Assembly (NCBI RefSeq): GCF_001649575.2
Contig: NC_051441.1
Span: 12,280,039 to 12,344,038 of the forward strand
Source of the DNA: Kryptolebias marmoratus
Taxonomy: Eukaryota; Chordata; Actinopteri; Cyprinodontiformes; Rivulidae
Direction: 5' to 3'
Length of the DNA: 64,000 nt
The translations under genes and the position numbers were made by a program. The notes under the pieces are model-generated. The model was not told the DNA's origin, searched no databases, and was given only the letters and a program-made list of their open reading frames with translations. Of this stretch, positions 50,130 through 61,853 are shown piece after piece. Every line of letters starts with the position of its first letter. Positions within the stretch are counted from its first letter, which is position 1.

Positions 50130-51572
50130 CAGCCAGTCTTCTGACTTTTTCAATTGTGAAAGGATTACTGTATAATTACTTTAACAGCATAAATTAGGGG
50201 ACAAATGGGGACATCAATTGAAAGTCTCAAATCAACATTTTCGTACACCTAAAATGAGTGAAGATAGGAATTGTGCACTAAATTGATTTTGCTTCTCCAG
50301 CACTGGAGAAGAAAATTCTCCAGGCTGGGCTGATAAGACGGTGGTAGCAAGAACTGGAGGACGGTTCAAGACACTTGAACCTGAGGTGTGTGTGATGTCA
50401 GAACAGTGACCAACAGGAGGCAAAAGGCCTGCTATCAACAGAACAAATGCAGTATATTAAGGAAATGCCTTATTTAACACATCCAAGTAAAAACATCCAT
50501 TTTATAAATAATATAAAAATGCACTGAGGCAGCTATGTGAAGGGAAGTGTGTTTTGCAGATGTAGACAAGCTGAAGGAACTTCTGGAGTAATCAGAAATG
50601 TCATCTCACCAACTGGTCTCAAAACTTAATATTCAGTATATTGAATCTTGAAGAGTACCTTTGAGTACCTAGAAATTAATAGTAAATTCAATGTTCGTAG
50701 TATATCTAGTTTTGTTGGCATTATGCTCTTATTTTTTGTATTTTTTCCACCCTGCAATGACTGTATACTTTAACCAAAGTCTTGTTTGCCACATGTACTT
50801 TTAGCTTAAAAAATGAAGTCTGGGAACTGTTAGTCAACCTTATTCTGGTACAGTTTACACACAAAATGCATTTTTGGCTGTATTATCCTGAGAATGGTAC
50901 CTGTAACCATATTAAAACAGTAGTGCCCAATCCTGGTCCATGAGGGCCACTATCCTGCATGTTTTAGATGCTTCTCTGCTTTGACATACCTGGTTTGAAT
51001 GAATGATTATCAGGCTTCTGCAGAAATTAAAGACCTGCTGAAAAGCAGAGAAACGACTAAAACATGCAGGATAGTGACCTTCCAGGACCAGGATTGGGCA
51101 CCACTGTATTAGAAGTTCTAATCTACACTGATTTATCCAGTGAGTCATATTCTCATGCAAACACTGAAAACGGCTTCTCTGGCAAAAGATGAAAAGTTAT
51201 ATTTTTAGTTTTTGCAACGTAATTAAGATGTTCAGTTCGCATTGTCACGGTATTGCAGGTTATTTTAATTTCGCAGTTTTGTAAAATCACAACATCGTTT
51301 ACAGGTAGTAACTTGAGCTTTGAACCCGGAACCTTTGTGAGAAAACCCGATTGAAGTCGGACATATTTTAAAGGGTACAAATTAGACATGCGCAGTTGGC
51401 ACCAAAACGGAAAATAGACGGCGCTCATCATTCAACTGTTTGCGCTTTCAAAATATTATCAATTAAAAATTCAAACGTTTGCTGTATTTACCACCAACAA
51501 AGCTTCGCTACAGAATAAAATACGTCCTTATTTTTGACATTTTTGCCGATTTTGCTTCCTCCGTGTGACGGC
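50130..51572. other. Intergenic, SAMD9L to C17orf75
   Basis: Contains one MITE-like element (50918-51106). The last 200 bp form the C17orf75 promoter and leader. No coding sequence was seen. Confidence 0.5.
50918..51106. mobile_element. MITE-like palindromic element
   Basis: The left arm (CAGTAGTGCCCAATCCTGG, then CACTATCCTGCATGTTTTAG and TTCTCTGCTTT) is repeated in reverse orientation on the right (AAAGCAGAGAAACG, CTAAAACATGCAGGATAGTG, CCAGGATTGGGCACCACTG). The inverted arms are about 60-65 bp around a roughly 60-bp centre. It has no coding capacity. Elements of this type are abundant in fish. Confidence 0.8.
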
Positions 51573-54500
51573 ATGAGCATGTTTTCATCCCAAACCTCGT
51601 CGTTCCAAGATTCAATCGACGTAGAGGAAAGAGATGACTTTGACAGCGAAGAAATTGCTGGTTACAGCCAGAAAATCCAACTGAACTGCTACTACACCAT
51701 CTATCTTTATCAAGGCACAAGGTATTGATTCATATCACTTCTCCCTTGTTGTCGCAGTTCTCAATCTGTTTTTACTGGGCTGTTGTAATTGTGCAAACAT
51801 TTCTATCATAAGATGTTTTTACTCTGCATTCTCTCTCCCTAAATACAAGGTGGTAATATTTTTTGGCATGCAATCATTGTTGAGTTCATGATCCTCTGAG
51901 TTATTGTGCTGGAGCTGTCTTTTTTGCAGATAAAAGCCTCATTTATGCATGAAAGTTAAACGCAGGTGATGAGTAAACTGTTGATTGTCTTAGATCTGAG
52001 TCCTCTGGGGAAAATGGGGCATGGAGCCAGAGACGTGCAGACTCCACAACCAGTCAGGATGACTTTAGGTAACACAGGAGCCATCCGCTTTACCTTCTTC
52101 TTGCTTTCAGTGGTCGTTTCTCTTTGGCTTTTTTTTTGGTTTGTTTTGCATCAGTGTGTCCACGGGCTGCCTCAGGGAAATCCATCAACATGGAATCAGT
52201 GCTGTCGTCACGCGTGGTTTTGTTTTGGTTGATCTTTGGTTGAAGTTACATTGCTCTCAGCTTCCTGTCTATCTGAATAGTGAATGCAACCGTTGAATTT
52301 CTGAGCACAGTGTTGTGTTTCTCACCTGGACACAGTTACAGATCAGTGACTCAGTTGTTTGGTGTGTTTTTCGGTGCTTGGCTACCAGTCATCCGCTTCC
52401 TCCATCTCTTCTCCATTGACTTGAGTGGCTTTCAGGCTCGTTGTCACCTTTCACAGGCTGCTTGAGCTCGTACTGACCGTGTGCTTCACCCGCAGCTTGA
52501 CACTGATCGACAGCAGCCTGCCGTCAGAGGCAGAACCGGAGCTGCGGACCTACATTTCGAGGAGGCTGAGCAAAGGAGCCTTGCTTGGAGGCATGGGAAA
52601 CATCGCCACCGTGGACCTCAGGTACTGTTTTTCAAACTTCCAGACAGCGTTTGAAAGCAAAGACGTCGAGTCGACATATCTTGGTCTGTTTTACACTGAG
52701 CCATGGTGGATTATTTCCAAGTCATTTAAAAGGTTTAGCAGGAAACAACAACTCAGAGTTCAAGGGAACATTTGTCTCTTCTTTGCAGTATTCCAGAGCA
52801 GGCAGTCGGCTGCTATTGCTGTCTCGTGGAGCAGGAAAGGTCTCCTGAACAACCGGACGCTGATGGAAATGGATATGTCATCTGCTTCATGGGGGGGTCT
52901 GAAAAAGGACTCAACTTATATCCTTTTGTGGAAGCAAACAAAGTCACAACCAGTGTTATACATGTAACTGGTTGAAATACTTTTTATTGCATCATCGTTT
53001 TTCCTCTTTCATTAAAAAAAACCAAACCAACACGAGGCCATTTTGTTTTTAATTCTTTGACCAAAGCCACGTTTAGATTAGAACTCGACAAATACGTCCA
53101 AGGCTTGCACAGCAGCCTCCAAACACCAGAGGTACGAGGACCCCAAAAACACGGCTTCATATGTCTTCGTTGTTTTACTTCTGCGTGTAAAGGTCTCACT
53201 GTGTGTTTTTGTAGCTGCAGAACCTCGAGACAGAAGTGCGCCCCTATCTGAGCCGGTGGTTCGAGGAGTCCGTGATGCACATTCATCGAGTGGTGCAGCT
53301 GGTTCAGAGCAACATCAGCTTCCTGCTGCACGCCGTGAGTCCTCTCGTGCCGTCAGAGTAGAACGATTTAAGCTCCAAATAAAGGGTTACACAGCCACAC
53401 ATGTTAATTATTTTTAGTGAGTTTGCTTTTATTTATTTTTTGAAGTCAGCACCATATTGCAGAAATGTTGTGGCAGGGAGATGTTTCCCTTCATGTTGCA
53501 TCGTTAACAACCCTCTCATTCATGTTTGATCTGGGGTTTCTGACCCTGCGGATGTTCTCAGTGTGTATAAACCAGACTTTTAGAGCAGGGGTCATGTTGA
53601 AATATGAAGGAGCTGTTTTGTGCTGGAACATATAAAGTGTTCTGGATGGCAGTATTTGAACCTACAAAATTGATATAAACTCATTAACGGTTGTGCATTC
53701 CTTCAAGGAATGCATATCACCCGCCACCTTTCACGCTCGAGATTTAAACTCAAATCTTCTTATGCTGGGAAATCAGACTTATAGCTGTTTCGGTGAAACC
53801 TTGTATATGACGTTAAGCACAGTTTAATGTGAGATCTTGCAAGATGTGCTAGAGTGTGTCGATAATGACTCTCAGCTACTACCACCTTTAAAATTTGTAA
53901 AACTGAGTTATAGTCATTTTTGTGGCGGCTATGTTAAATTGTCCGACCTCAAAATGTTAATCAGTTGCAGATGTACAATCAGTGTTTACTTTTTGAGAGT
54001 AGAACTAAATCCAACCCAGTGGTTCTTGAGATATTTTGCTAACAGACATATGGTGTTGATTTGAGCAGTTATTTTTAGTAACGCTGAAGTGTAAGGTGTA
54101 GTGCTCAGAGCATGCGTTGGGAATGACTCACCTACTGCAACAATAAAATTTAGCTCAATATCTGTGAAACTGGCAGAGCTGTAGCCATTTTTGTGTTGAC
54201 TAAGGTCACTTAGCTGTGGCGGCCATCTTGAATTGGGTTGACTCCAAAAGTTAATCAGATGTAGATGTACATTCATGATTACTTTCTGAGAATTTCATTC
54301 AAATCTATTTTGTTTTTCCCATGTGAAGATTACTCTAAATTCTTTTAATCTTTTAAGAATATTCTGTATGATTAATCTTTAACTCCAAATTTAGTGATGT
54401 GGGAAAAAACTGCACAGCTCCTCATTTATCTTTAGGAAACTCAAAACCCCCTTCAAGGAGTCTTTCTTTTAAAGACAGTTTTTCAGGTCATAGTGTCCCT

Positions 54501-55459
54501 CAAACTTAAACAGACTCATCTTTTCTCTTTAAATGCAGCTCTTGACAGGAAAAGTGTTACTGTGGATACTCTGCGAACTGCTCCTTTAAATCCGCATTTT
54601 CTATATTTGCTAAAAAGTTTCATTTGGTTCAGTTTTTGTGCAAAAAAACAATTCTGTGTGAACTTCCTTCGTACAGGCTCTGAGTCACACACATGTGGAA
54701 GTCATCAATTCAGACGAGAGGACAAAGGCTGACGTGTCCAGGTGAGTTGCGTGACAAGCCTCGCATAACACTTCCACGCATGTGAACACCTGGACTACTA
54801 ATACGTGTGTGGGTGTGTGTCAGGTTCATCAAAGCAGCCAGTCTGCAGGGTCTGTCCCAGCAGGACACCACGTCGGCCTCTCTGTGTAAAGCCATCTCAG
54901 AGGACACTCAGTCTGACCTGCTCATCGACTGCTCCACCAGCCCACCCACGCTCACAAACACCCGTAGGTCAAACACCCGACTGTCGTCTGAGAGCTTATT
55001 CATGGTTTCTACACCTGCAGGGTTATAATGGATCGATATCGTTTTGAGTCTAATAAAGACGCTGTGTTCCCCTCAGTCAGTAACAGATTCTGCGACGGCT
55101 GGATTCAGGCGTTTCTAAATGCCGCCGAGCGCTGCAATCCCTTCCTGCTCCGGCAGATCCTGGAGAACTTCAAACTTAAGGTGAGGGATATGCACGGATG
55201 GAAGTCGAAGTGGCACTTCTTTTTTTTATTTATTGTTTTGGTTCTGCAGGCCATCCAGGACATGAACGGCTTGAAGCGCTTCGTGCGGCAGGCCGAGATG
55301 AGCCACTACGCCCTGTTTCGCTGCACCCAGTTCCTGCAGAGCTGCGGCAACGGCGACGTGCTGCTGCAGAACGCCCGGGCGGAGCACAGCGACCTGCCCG
55401 AGGCCTGCAGCATCATCAGCGTCCTGGAGGAGTTCCTCAGCGAACAGAGTCAGGCCTGA
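51573..55459 (+). CDS. C17orf75: C17orf75 (protein NJMU-R1) orthologue
   Basis: Ten exons: 51573-51721, 51994-52068, 52496-52621, 52789-52917, 53071-53131, 53215-53334, 54677-54741, 54824-54963, 55077-55180 and 55250-55459. The sum is 1,179 bp, giving 392 residues against about 396 in human. Matching blocks include LPSEAEPELRTYISRRLSKG, VICFMGGSEKGLNLFRLELD, SNRFCDGWIQAFLNAAE, NPFLLRQILENFKLKAIQD and LKRFVRQAEMSHYALF. The human protein has been linked to the WDR11-FAM91A1 complex at the trans-Golgi and to spermatogenesis. No domain of known fold is evident to me. The intron after 52917 is AT-AC. The start is the first ATG (MSMFSSQ); a second ATG lies two codons on. Confidence 0.93.
52918..53070 (+). 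other. U12-type AT-AC intron in C17orf75
   Basis: The 5' splice site is ATATCCTTTT, identical to the minor-spliceosome consensus. The intron ends in AC. TTCTTTGAC (53053-53061) matches the U12 branch-site consensus TTCCTTRAC at eight of nine positions, with the branch A ten bases from the end. Only this splice restores NLFRLELDKY, which matches the human protein. A GT-AG alternative would break the frame. Confidence 0.88.
53795..54066 (+). repeat. Dispersed repeat copy A in C17orf75 intron
   Basis: Blocks in order: CTCAGCTACTACCACCTTTA, GTCATTTTTGTGGCGGCTAT, TTAATCAGTTGCAGATGTAC and CCAGTGGTTCTTGAGATATT. Copy B follows at once in the same orientation with the same order. Confidence 0.6.
54085..54310 (+). 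repeat. Dispersed repeat copy B in C17orf75 intron
   Basis: Shares TTAATCAGATGTAGATGTAC and the GTAGCCATTTTTGTG block with copy A, and carries GGCGGCCATCTTGAATTGGG. A head-to-tail pair suggests nested insertion or local duplication. Confidence 0.6.
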
Positions 55460-55581
55460 CTCGCTCACACTCACACGCACATAAAGCAACACTACGTATG
55501 ACCTAAAGCTTCAGATTGTCTGATTTAAAAACAGACAAAAGGCAAGGGATCAGTTTAGAAAATCAACAGCTACATGCATGA

Positions 55582-55587
55582 AATAAA
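55582..55587 (+). terminator. C17orf75: Polyadenylation signal AATAAA (C17orf75, proximal candidate)
   Basis: First AATAAA after the stop codon, 123 bp downstream. Another AATAAA lies near 56375, close to the convergent minus-strand gene. The choice of site is unresolved. Confidence 0.4.
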
Positions 55588-55589
55588 TT

Positions 55590-56565
55590 CAGCTATAAAC
55601 CATAATTACCACAGGATGGTGCTTAAAGTGATTATGTTCTGTGACACTCTGTACAAATGTCTTTTTTTTGTATTAATTTGTTTTGTTAATGCCACTACAC
55701 TGAAAACAGTAAGAAATGTGTTTAGTTAATAGGTGAGGGTGTAAAACGAGGCATAGCAATGAAGGTAAACAATAGCTTCACACTTTTGTGTTTAAAGCAT
55801 GTATATAAAGATTTAACAAACCAAATATTTATAGTGTTGCTGACAAAGAAGTGACTCCAAATAGAGCTTATACTGATTGCTTATTTAATGTACAGATCAG
55901 GCTTTAATCTTTTTCTGCATGTTATTTAATTATTGATTTTTCTTTAGAGAAGAATGTACAAATCACTTTTATGCATCGCTTGTTACATAGGCCCCGTTTT
56001 GGATTAATCTCAGCCTGAAATCTGCATTAATATCTTTATGTTGTAAAATGTCTTCATCAGATTAGATTTAATGTCTGTTTGTGAATATTTACACTATGTA
56101 GTTTATCTGCTATTTCTTTAAGTATGGAATGAATTACTGAATACATTAAACTAGCTAAGTGTAATTTCTTTCTGTATTTTTAGATTTTTTTTCATCTGAT
56201 CATTCCCATTAAATTAAATCCAAAGTACGTAACTGAGCAAAACAGATGTTTTAAGCTGTGAACCAGATGTGTAAATAAGTTGTTTCGTTGTAAAGTATAA
56301 ATTGATCAGTGTGTGAATACTTTCAGGTTCTCTGCAGCTATAAATAATTCTGTGATTCTCTGTGAAGGAGTTAAAATAAACACATGAAACCCTCATCGCA
56401 TGGTTGTGCATCTCTTTAAGCCCATAAAAACATTGACAAGATAAACATATTTACATTAAAAAAACAAAACAAAGCAGATTTTAGGGAGTGGTGTAGTCAT
56501 CTGCACAAGGAATAAATGTAAAATGAAACAATTAATTTATATTGCTGACATCCTTGAACTTTTCT
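55590..56565. other. Convergent 3' region
   Basis: An AT-rich stretch between the C17orf75 stop and the stop of the minus-strand PH-domain gene. It probably holds parts of both 3'UTRs. No coding sequence was seen. Confidence 0.5.
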
Positions 56566-59221
56566 TCATATTTTCCAGTAGGTTTCTTCTTGGTTCTGCT
56601 CATCTAAAACCAAACAAAAAGCTGAGAATAAGTATTTACAGCTGCTGCGCCAACACATTTAGACACAAACAAGTTAAACGATACCTTGACAGTGATCGTA
56701 ACTCCTCTGAATACAGCTTGGCACGTCGTAGATGCAGTCTGTAGGGTTGGGTTTGGGCAAAACGTGTCCAAAAATAAAATAAAGAGAAAATTGTTTATTA
56801 TTTATGACACAAAATAAGCCACAGTTTTGGATCTTCTGTCACCTTGAGGTTCAGCAGAAGTCCTGTAAGACTGAGGGAAGTCGTACACGACATCCTGCAT
56901 CTCAGGTAAACGGGCGTCACACGGGCCTAAAAGCACAATACACCACTTTAGACGTCAACATGTTGTGTTACAGAGTCAGAGCTGTTTAAAGTAGATTTAT
57001 ATACTTCTTCTGGAAGGTAAGACATCATAGAGGTTCTCTTGTTTGTCTCTGTAGCTCCACTCACTGGACTGAGGATCGGTGACTATAGGATCTGAAAAGG
57101 AGGTTTTTAGAGATCAAACAAATTCTCAACATGAATGTGGTCGTCGTGAATTGTTACCGTTGGGATTTCTGGAGTTTAGGGGCCGTTGTATGTTCTGGTA
57201 GATGTCCTCCTCGCTGTGTCGCTCCTCAGGCGGACAGGCGGGCGAGGTCATGTCCTCCGCCTCGGCGTAGATGTTCTCCGAGGAGGAGTAGGTGGAGAGA
57301 GGCCGGGCGGGCGCCACCTCCATCACGCTGTCGCTGTTCAGCCTCTCTCGCTGATCGTACTCCTCAAACCTGAGGGGCAGAGAGAGAGACGTGGAGAGGA
57401 GAGGTTGGTGTCCATCTGCGAGGAGGAAGGAGAAAAATCCGTCAAAACGTGGCTTACTCTGTGACTTTGGCATCAAAATGACCGGAGGAGGACAGCTGCA
57501 TGGCCTGCCAGAGGTGTCCAATCCAGTCTTTTCTGAGATCTGCCGTCTCTGCAGCCTACACACACACACACACACAGCGGTAACAGTGTTGGTTAGGGTT
57601 AGGCTGCAGATCCACAGACGTCAGCTCACAGATGAACGCTCAGCGGCGACTCACCAGCATTTTCCTCTTCCCGTTTGTCATGACGATTTCAAACAGGAAG
57701 GGCTTCCTGTCCGTTTTCTGGATCTCCCGCACCGACTGCACCTGCTCCGACAGGGGCACAGTCACGAGCTTCAACAGATCCGTCTCATCAGGTTCAAAAA
57801 ACCAAAACAGATGCACCAACAGCAGAGGAAGTATAACCACACCGAGGTTCCAGCTACAGAGAGTAAAGTTGGTGCATGCACAGCTTTACTTCACTAAATG
57901 AACCCATGAAAGTGTGCAAAAGGTTCAGGAGACGGATTCTGCTCTCCTGCTGTAAGAACGACGGACCTGAGGCGCAGCAACACGAGTCGAGGTGGAAAAT
58001 AAAACCAGGTTTCCAAAAAACAAACATTTTACAAAAGAATACTAAAAAACCACATGGAACAAAAAGTAAAACGATAAAAGCAAAACTTCAGTGTTGCATT
58101 GTGTTATATTTTCAGAAATGTTTCTGCGTCAACACTTCAAGTTCAAGACATTTCTGTGCCGTTTTACATGTTTGTTTTTTTTTTGTTTCTAAATCCAGTA
58201 ATTTTTTACCATAAGATCACAACATAAAGGCATCTAAAAATCAATTTTTCAAACTTTTTAACTTTCAACCCACCAAATGAAAGCTGTGAGGGTTAAACAG
58301 GATCAGTGTTTTCCTCTCGTTGTAGCAGTTAAAGCTAAATCTGCTCAGTTAAAGCTAAATCTGCTCCTGGTAATCATTTATAAAGTTAACACCTCACCCA
58401 CTACACTGGGAACCACTGGCTTAAGAGTTTTAGTGAAAAAAAATAAACATTCTCAGGCAAAATAATCAGGATTATTAGCAGCTAACAAAATCCCGAAACA
58501 ACCAGAACCCACAGACGCGCGCCTGTGCATAATCCAAGCATGAATGAAATAAAAATGTAAAATATTTGCAGAAAACGTTTATAGCACTTTGTCTAAAGCA
58601 CAATGCTGTTTACTTCACACAACAAATCATTGGCAAAATACGAGAAGTGAAAAAAGGTGCAAGGAAGTCCCAAATTTAGTGCTCAATAATGTGATTTGTT
58701 TTTTTTCCTCTTTAGTCAAATAAACGTGACTCAGAAGAGACCTGAAGGTGTGCCAGCAAATTATCATAACAAGGGTACTGCTTAGAGGATTTGTTTTTAA
58801 TCTCAGCTTCATCATAAATGCAAGAAAGTGAAAGTAAACAGCAACAAAAATTAAATAGAAGAGAATAAATAACAACAAAGAGCGGACGACTCACTCTGTA
58901 GATGTAGTAGTATCCTCTCAGGTGAGACTGCGAACAAGAGCAGGTTAGTGTATCAGTAAGAGTCAATAAGAGGTTCATTAACGGGTCGTCTGAGGCACTC
59001 ACAGCGCTGCCGTTCTTCTTCGTGTAGAAGAACAAGGTGGTGTTTTGAAGCCTGAACCAATAGGTGACCCATCTTATTTTCTGTCAGAACAAAGAGCAAC
59101 CTGTTCAAACACCAGCTCACAGCACAGAGATGGGCAGAAAAATAAAATAGTAACTTACCAAAGTGTCTTTTCTTTTCTGTAAAAAGCCCTCGAACTGTAT
59201 CTTGGTTCCATCCACAGACAT
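56566..59221 (-). CDS. PH-domain adaptor with multiple tyrosine motifs, unassigned
   Basis: Ten minus-strand exons: 59159-59221, 59003-59080, 58895-58927, 57655-57741, 57458-57555, 57158-57369, 57005-57091, 56843-56926, 56685-56738 and 56566-56621. All phases agree and give 283 residues. Residues about 8-115 form a PH domain: IQFEGFLQKRKDTL, IRWVTYWFRLQNTTLFFYTK, FLFEIVMTNGKRKML and the closing helix LRKDWIGHLWQAM with its invariant Trp. The rest is disordered and carries ENIYAEAED, EDIYQNIQ (a Grb2-type YxN site), ENLYDVLP, VVYDFP and CIYDVP (Crk-type YDxP sites). The PH domain is most like STAP adaptors, but no SH2 domain is present. The likely role is a membrane-recruited substrate of tyrosine kinases. 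I could not match it to a named mammalian gene. Confidence 0.82.
57558..57576. repeat. CA/TG microsatellite forming a splice acceptor tract
   Basis: On the minus strand (TG)9 runs directly into TAG, the acceptor of the PH-gene exon 57458-57555, in place of a normal pyrimidine tract. CTAAC-type branch candidates lie just upstream on that strand, near 57590-57602. Confidence 0.85.
58326..58365. repeat. 20-bp exact tandem duplication
   Basis: CAGTTAAAGCTAAATCTGCT occurs twice in direct succession within an intron of the PH-domain gene. No function is evident. Confidence 0.9.
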
Positions 59222-59534
59222 GTTAGCCCTCGGCAGACGGTAAGTTCACACTGTGGCTGGCAGGTTTTCTGTTTTCACTCCATCTACCTGGTCGTCTGGC
59301 GCCACTTCCTCCTTGCACGGGCTGAGCTCAGGGCTGCGAGGTTTCATTGCTTACTCACTTCTCTATTTGCCTCCCACTGAAGCCCCACTTAGTGACAACA
59401 AGAGCAGATCTGCTCGAACCCTCACCCAATCATGGTTGCAGCTCCGAGGGGACTTTCACACACTTTTTCTGGTAAAAAAAAAAATCTGCCGTGATCTCAC
59501 CAAAAACACACACACACGAACGCAGCCGTGCCCG
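59222..59534. other. PH-gene promoter and RHOT1 3' flank
   Basis: A short spacer between the start of the minus-strand PH-domain gene and the poly(A) site of the minus-strand RHOT1 gene upstream of it. It should hold the PH-gene promoter. I see no clear TATA box. Confidence 0.45.
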
Positions 59535-60362
59535 GTAATACAGTCCTTTATTGTAAATGCTGGAAAAGAATATGGTGAAGAAACACTTTGATAGTTTTTT
59601 TTTTTTCAAAAGTGGGAGAGATGTCCTGCGCGTGGTTTGGTCGTTCAAAACTTAATGAAAGCTTAATTTGAAGAAAAAGAACAAAAAAAAAAGCTGTCAT
59701 AAATGATGAGCTATGAAGACAGCTTTGATAATACTGAATACAAAACAGACTTGTTAATAAATTAACACACACAAAACAAAAAAAAACAACAATAAAACAA
59801 GTACATGACGTCCATCCTGGTGATGGAGGTGGCACCGTTTGTCCTCAAAGCTCCTGTCGATGATGGTTTTTGGCTTGTGACGCTGCTCCTACACTTCCTA
59901 AATGCACACGTATGTAATATGCTGCGTATACAACAACTACACACCGATTCAAGTCCCTTTGTGATGCTTGCGTTTGGCTGCTTCTCTTCTGTCTCCAAAT
60001 ATCTAACTAAACGAAGACCTGAGGAGAAAACGGAAAAATAAAATAAACAGGACCGGATCGGGTCACTTAATCCAGAGACTAATGCTACTCTCTAATCTCA
60101 TCAAGACTAAACCAAAAGACATACAGGATGTATTTAAAAACAGGGAGAGACTGACAAGTTTCCTTTGCTCACAAAATACTCAGAAAGCCCACGCTCTCAT
60201 ATAAAACGTTTGTTTCTTGATCGAGTTGAGAGCAAAAGGGTGGAGTTTGGAGGCGACGAGCTGGGTTGGTCGGTCGGGCAGTCGGTTTTTTTCTTTTTAA
60301 AAGTCTTTCAGGTGGAAAGAGAAAAGGAGAGAGGAGGAAGTAACCGTCTTCATGCTGCCCGA
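59535..60362 (-). other. rhot1: RHOT1 3'UTR
   Basis: Runs from the stop codon at 60363-60365 down to a minus-strand AATAAA at 59547-59552. No competing coding sequence lies in the interval. Confidence 0.6.
59547..59552 (-). terminator. rhot1: Polyadenylation signal AATAAA (RHOT1)
   Basis: TTTATT on the plus strand is AATAAA on the minus strand, about 810 bases after the RHOT1 stop. Confidence 0.5.
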
Positions 60363-60788
<426 letters not shown>

Positions 60789-60795
60789 CTACTGG

Positions 60796-60796
60796 N
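60796..60796. other. Single ambiguous base (N)
   Basis: One N inside a G-rich stretch (ACTGG-N-GGGTGGGGG) of the RHOT1 intron, probably an unresolved homopolymer. Confidence 0.98.
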
Positions 60797-60969
60797 GGGT
60801 GGGGGTGGGGTTAGGTTTTAAAAAGAAGCAGCTTGAATTCACAGCAGGAGGAACAAAACTATCTCTTAATTTTTAGGTTTTCTTTAAATACCAACACAGC
60901 CCAGGAGGAATCTGAAAGGAAAGAATGAGCCTGAAAAGCAGAAATATTTCATTCAATTCTTTTTTTCAG

Positions 60970-61500
60970 GCCGTTTTAGTACTATGTAAAGTATTTCTGT
61001 CTTTCCTCTACCGTTTATCTGTGGTCGGGTCACAGGGGGCAACAGGGCCAGGAGGGAAACCCAGACCTCCCTCTCCCCAGCGACACTCTCCAGCTCCTCC
61101 TGGGGGATCCAAAGGTGTTCCCAGGCCAGAGAGGATATATAATCCCTCCAGTAAATACTGGGTCTGCCCTGAGGGAGGCGCTCAGGAGCCATCCTAATCA
61201 TCCGAACCACCTCAGCTGACTCCTTACGATGTGAAGGAGCAGCAGCTCTACTCCGAGCTCCTCCTGGATGATGGAGCTCCTCACCTCATCTTTAAGGCTG
61301 AGCCCAGCTGCCCTACGAAGGAAGCTCATTTCAGCTGCTTGGATCTGGGATCTCCTTCTTTCGGTCATGATCCAAACCATCAATAGGTGAGGGTTGGGAC
61401 GTAGACGGAGCAGTAAATCGACAGCTTTGCCTTCCGACTCAACTCCTGAAGCAACACCCTCCTTACTGCAGACGAGGGACCGATCCGTCCATCAAGGAAC
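60970..61500 (-). mobile_element. LINE 3' remnant in RHOT1 intron
   Basis: Minus-strand pieces read ERRRSQIQAAEMSFLRRAAG, VRSSIIQEELGVELLLLHIV, YWRDYISSLAWEHLWIPQEE and VAGEREVWVSLLALLPP. This is the C-terminus of the same LINE family as at 41400-44350, with frameshifts and stops. It lies in the same orientation as RHOT1. Confidence 0.8.
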
Positions 61501-61794
61501 AGCTGTTCTGTTTAAGGTCTAGTATATTATTTGAAGGCGTTTTCTATTAGACGAGGCAGGATGCAGGAATCAACTGCACTAACTTTGGAGCTGGCAAGAA
61601 ATGTACGCAACAGTAAACTTTGAGCGCTTCTATAAAAGAGTGATAATAAAAATGAAGGAGGCAGAAAAAGAGATATAAGATGACCGTATCGCCAACTCTC
61701 TCACACACACACCACCACTCGAGGCTAAAATAAAGACCAAACTAGCTGCTGGGGCATCCCTGCACCTGTAGATCTTTAACTTTCTGCCTTTTAC

Positions 61795-61853
61795 CTTTCT
61801 GGAGGTACCGGGCTCCTCGTCTGAGGCTTCCACACAAACAGACTCCTCCACGT
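61795..61853 (-). other. Possible cryptic or alternative exon, unproven
   Basis: The minus strand has a TCTCAG acceptor and an AAAG/GTAAAA donor flanking 59 bp. The frame that stays open reads DVEESVCVEASDEEPGTSRK and extends upstream as EEVSAVS. As a cassette in RHOT1 it would shift the frame because 59 is not a multiple of three. It is more likely chance or part of an unrelated transcript. Confidence 0.15.

Noticed and set aside
52918..52935. GT donor a few bases inside the U12 intron (TTTTGTGG)
   Set aside because: Using it would add codons and break the match to the conserved LFRLELDKY block; the AT-AC reading fits exactly.
56566..59221. Calling the PH-domain gene STAP1 or STAP2
   Set aside because: The PH domain is similar, but no SH2 domain is encoded in any exon and the tail motifs differ.
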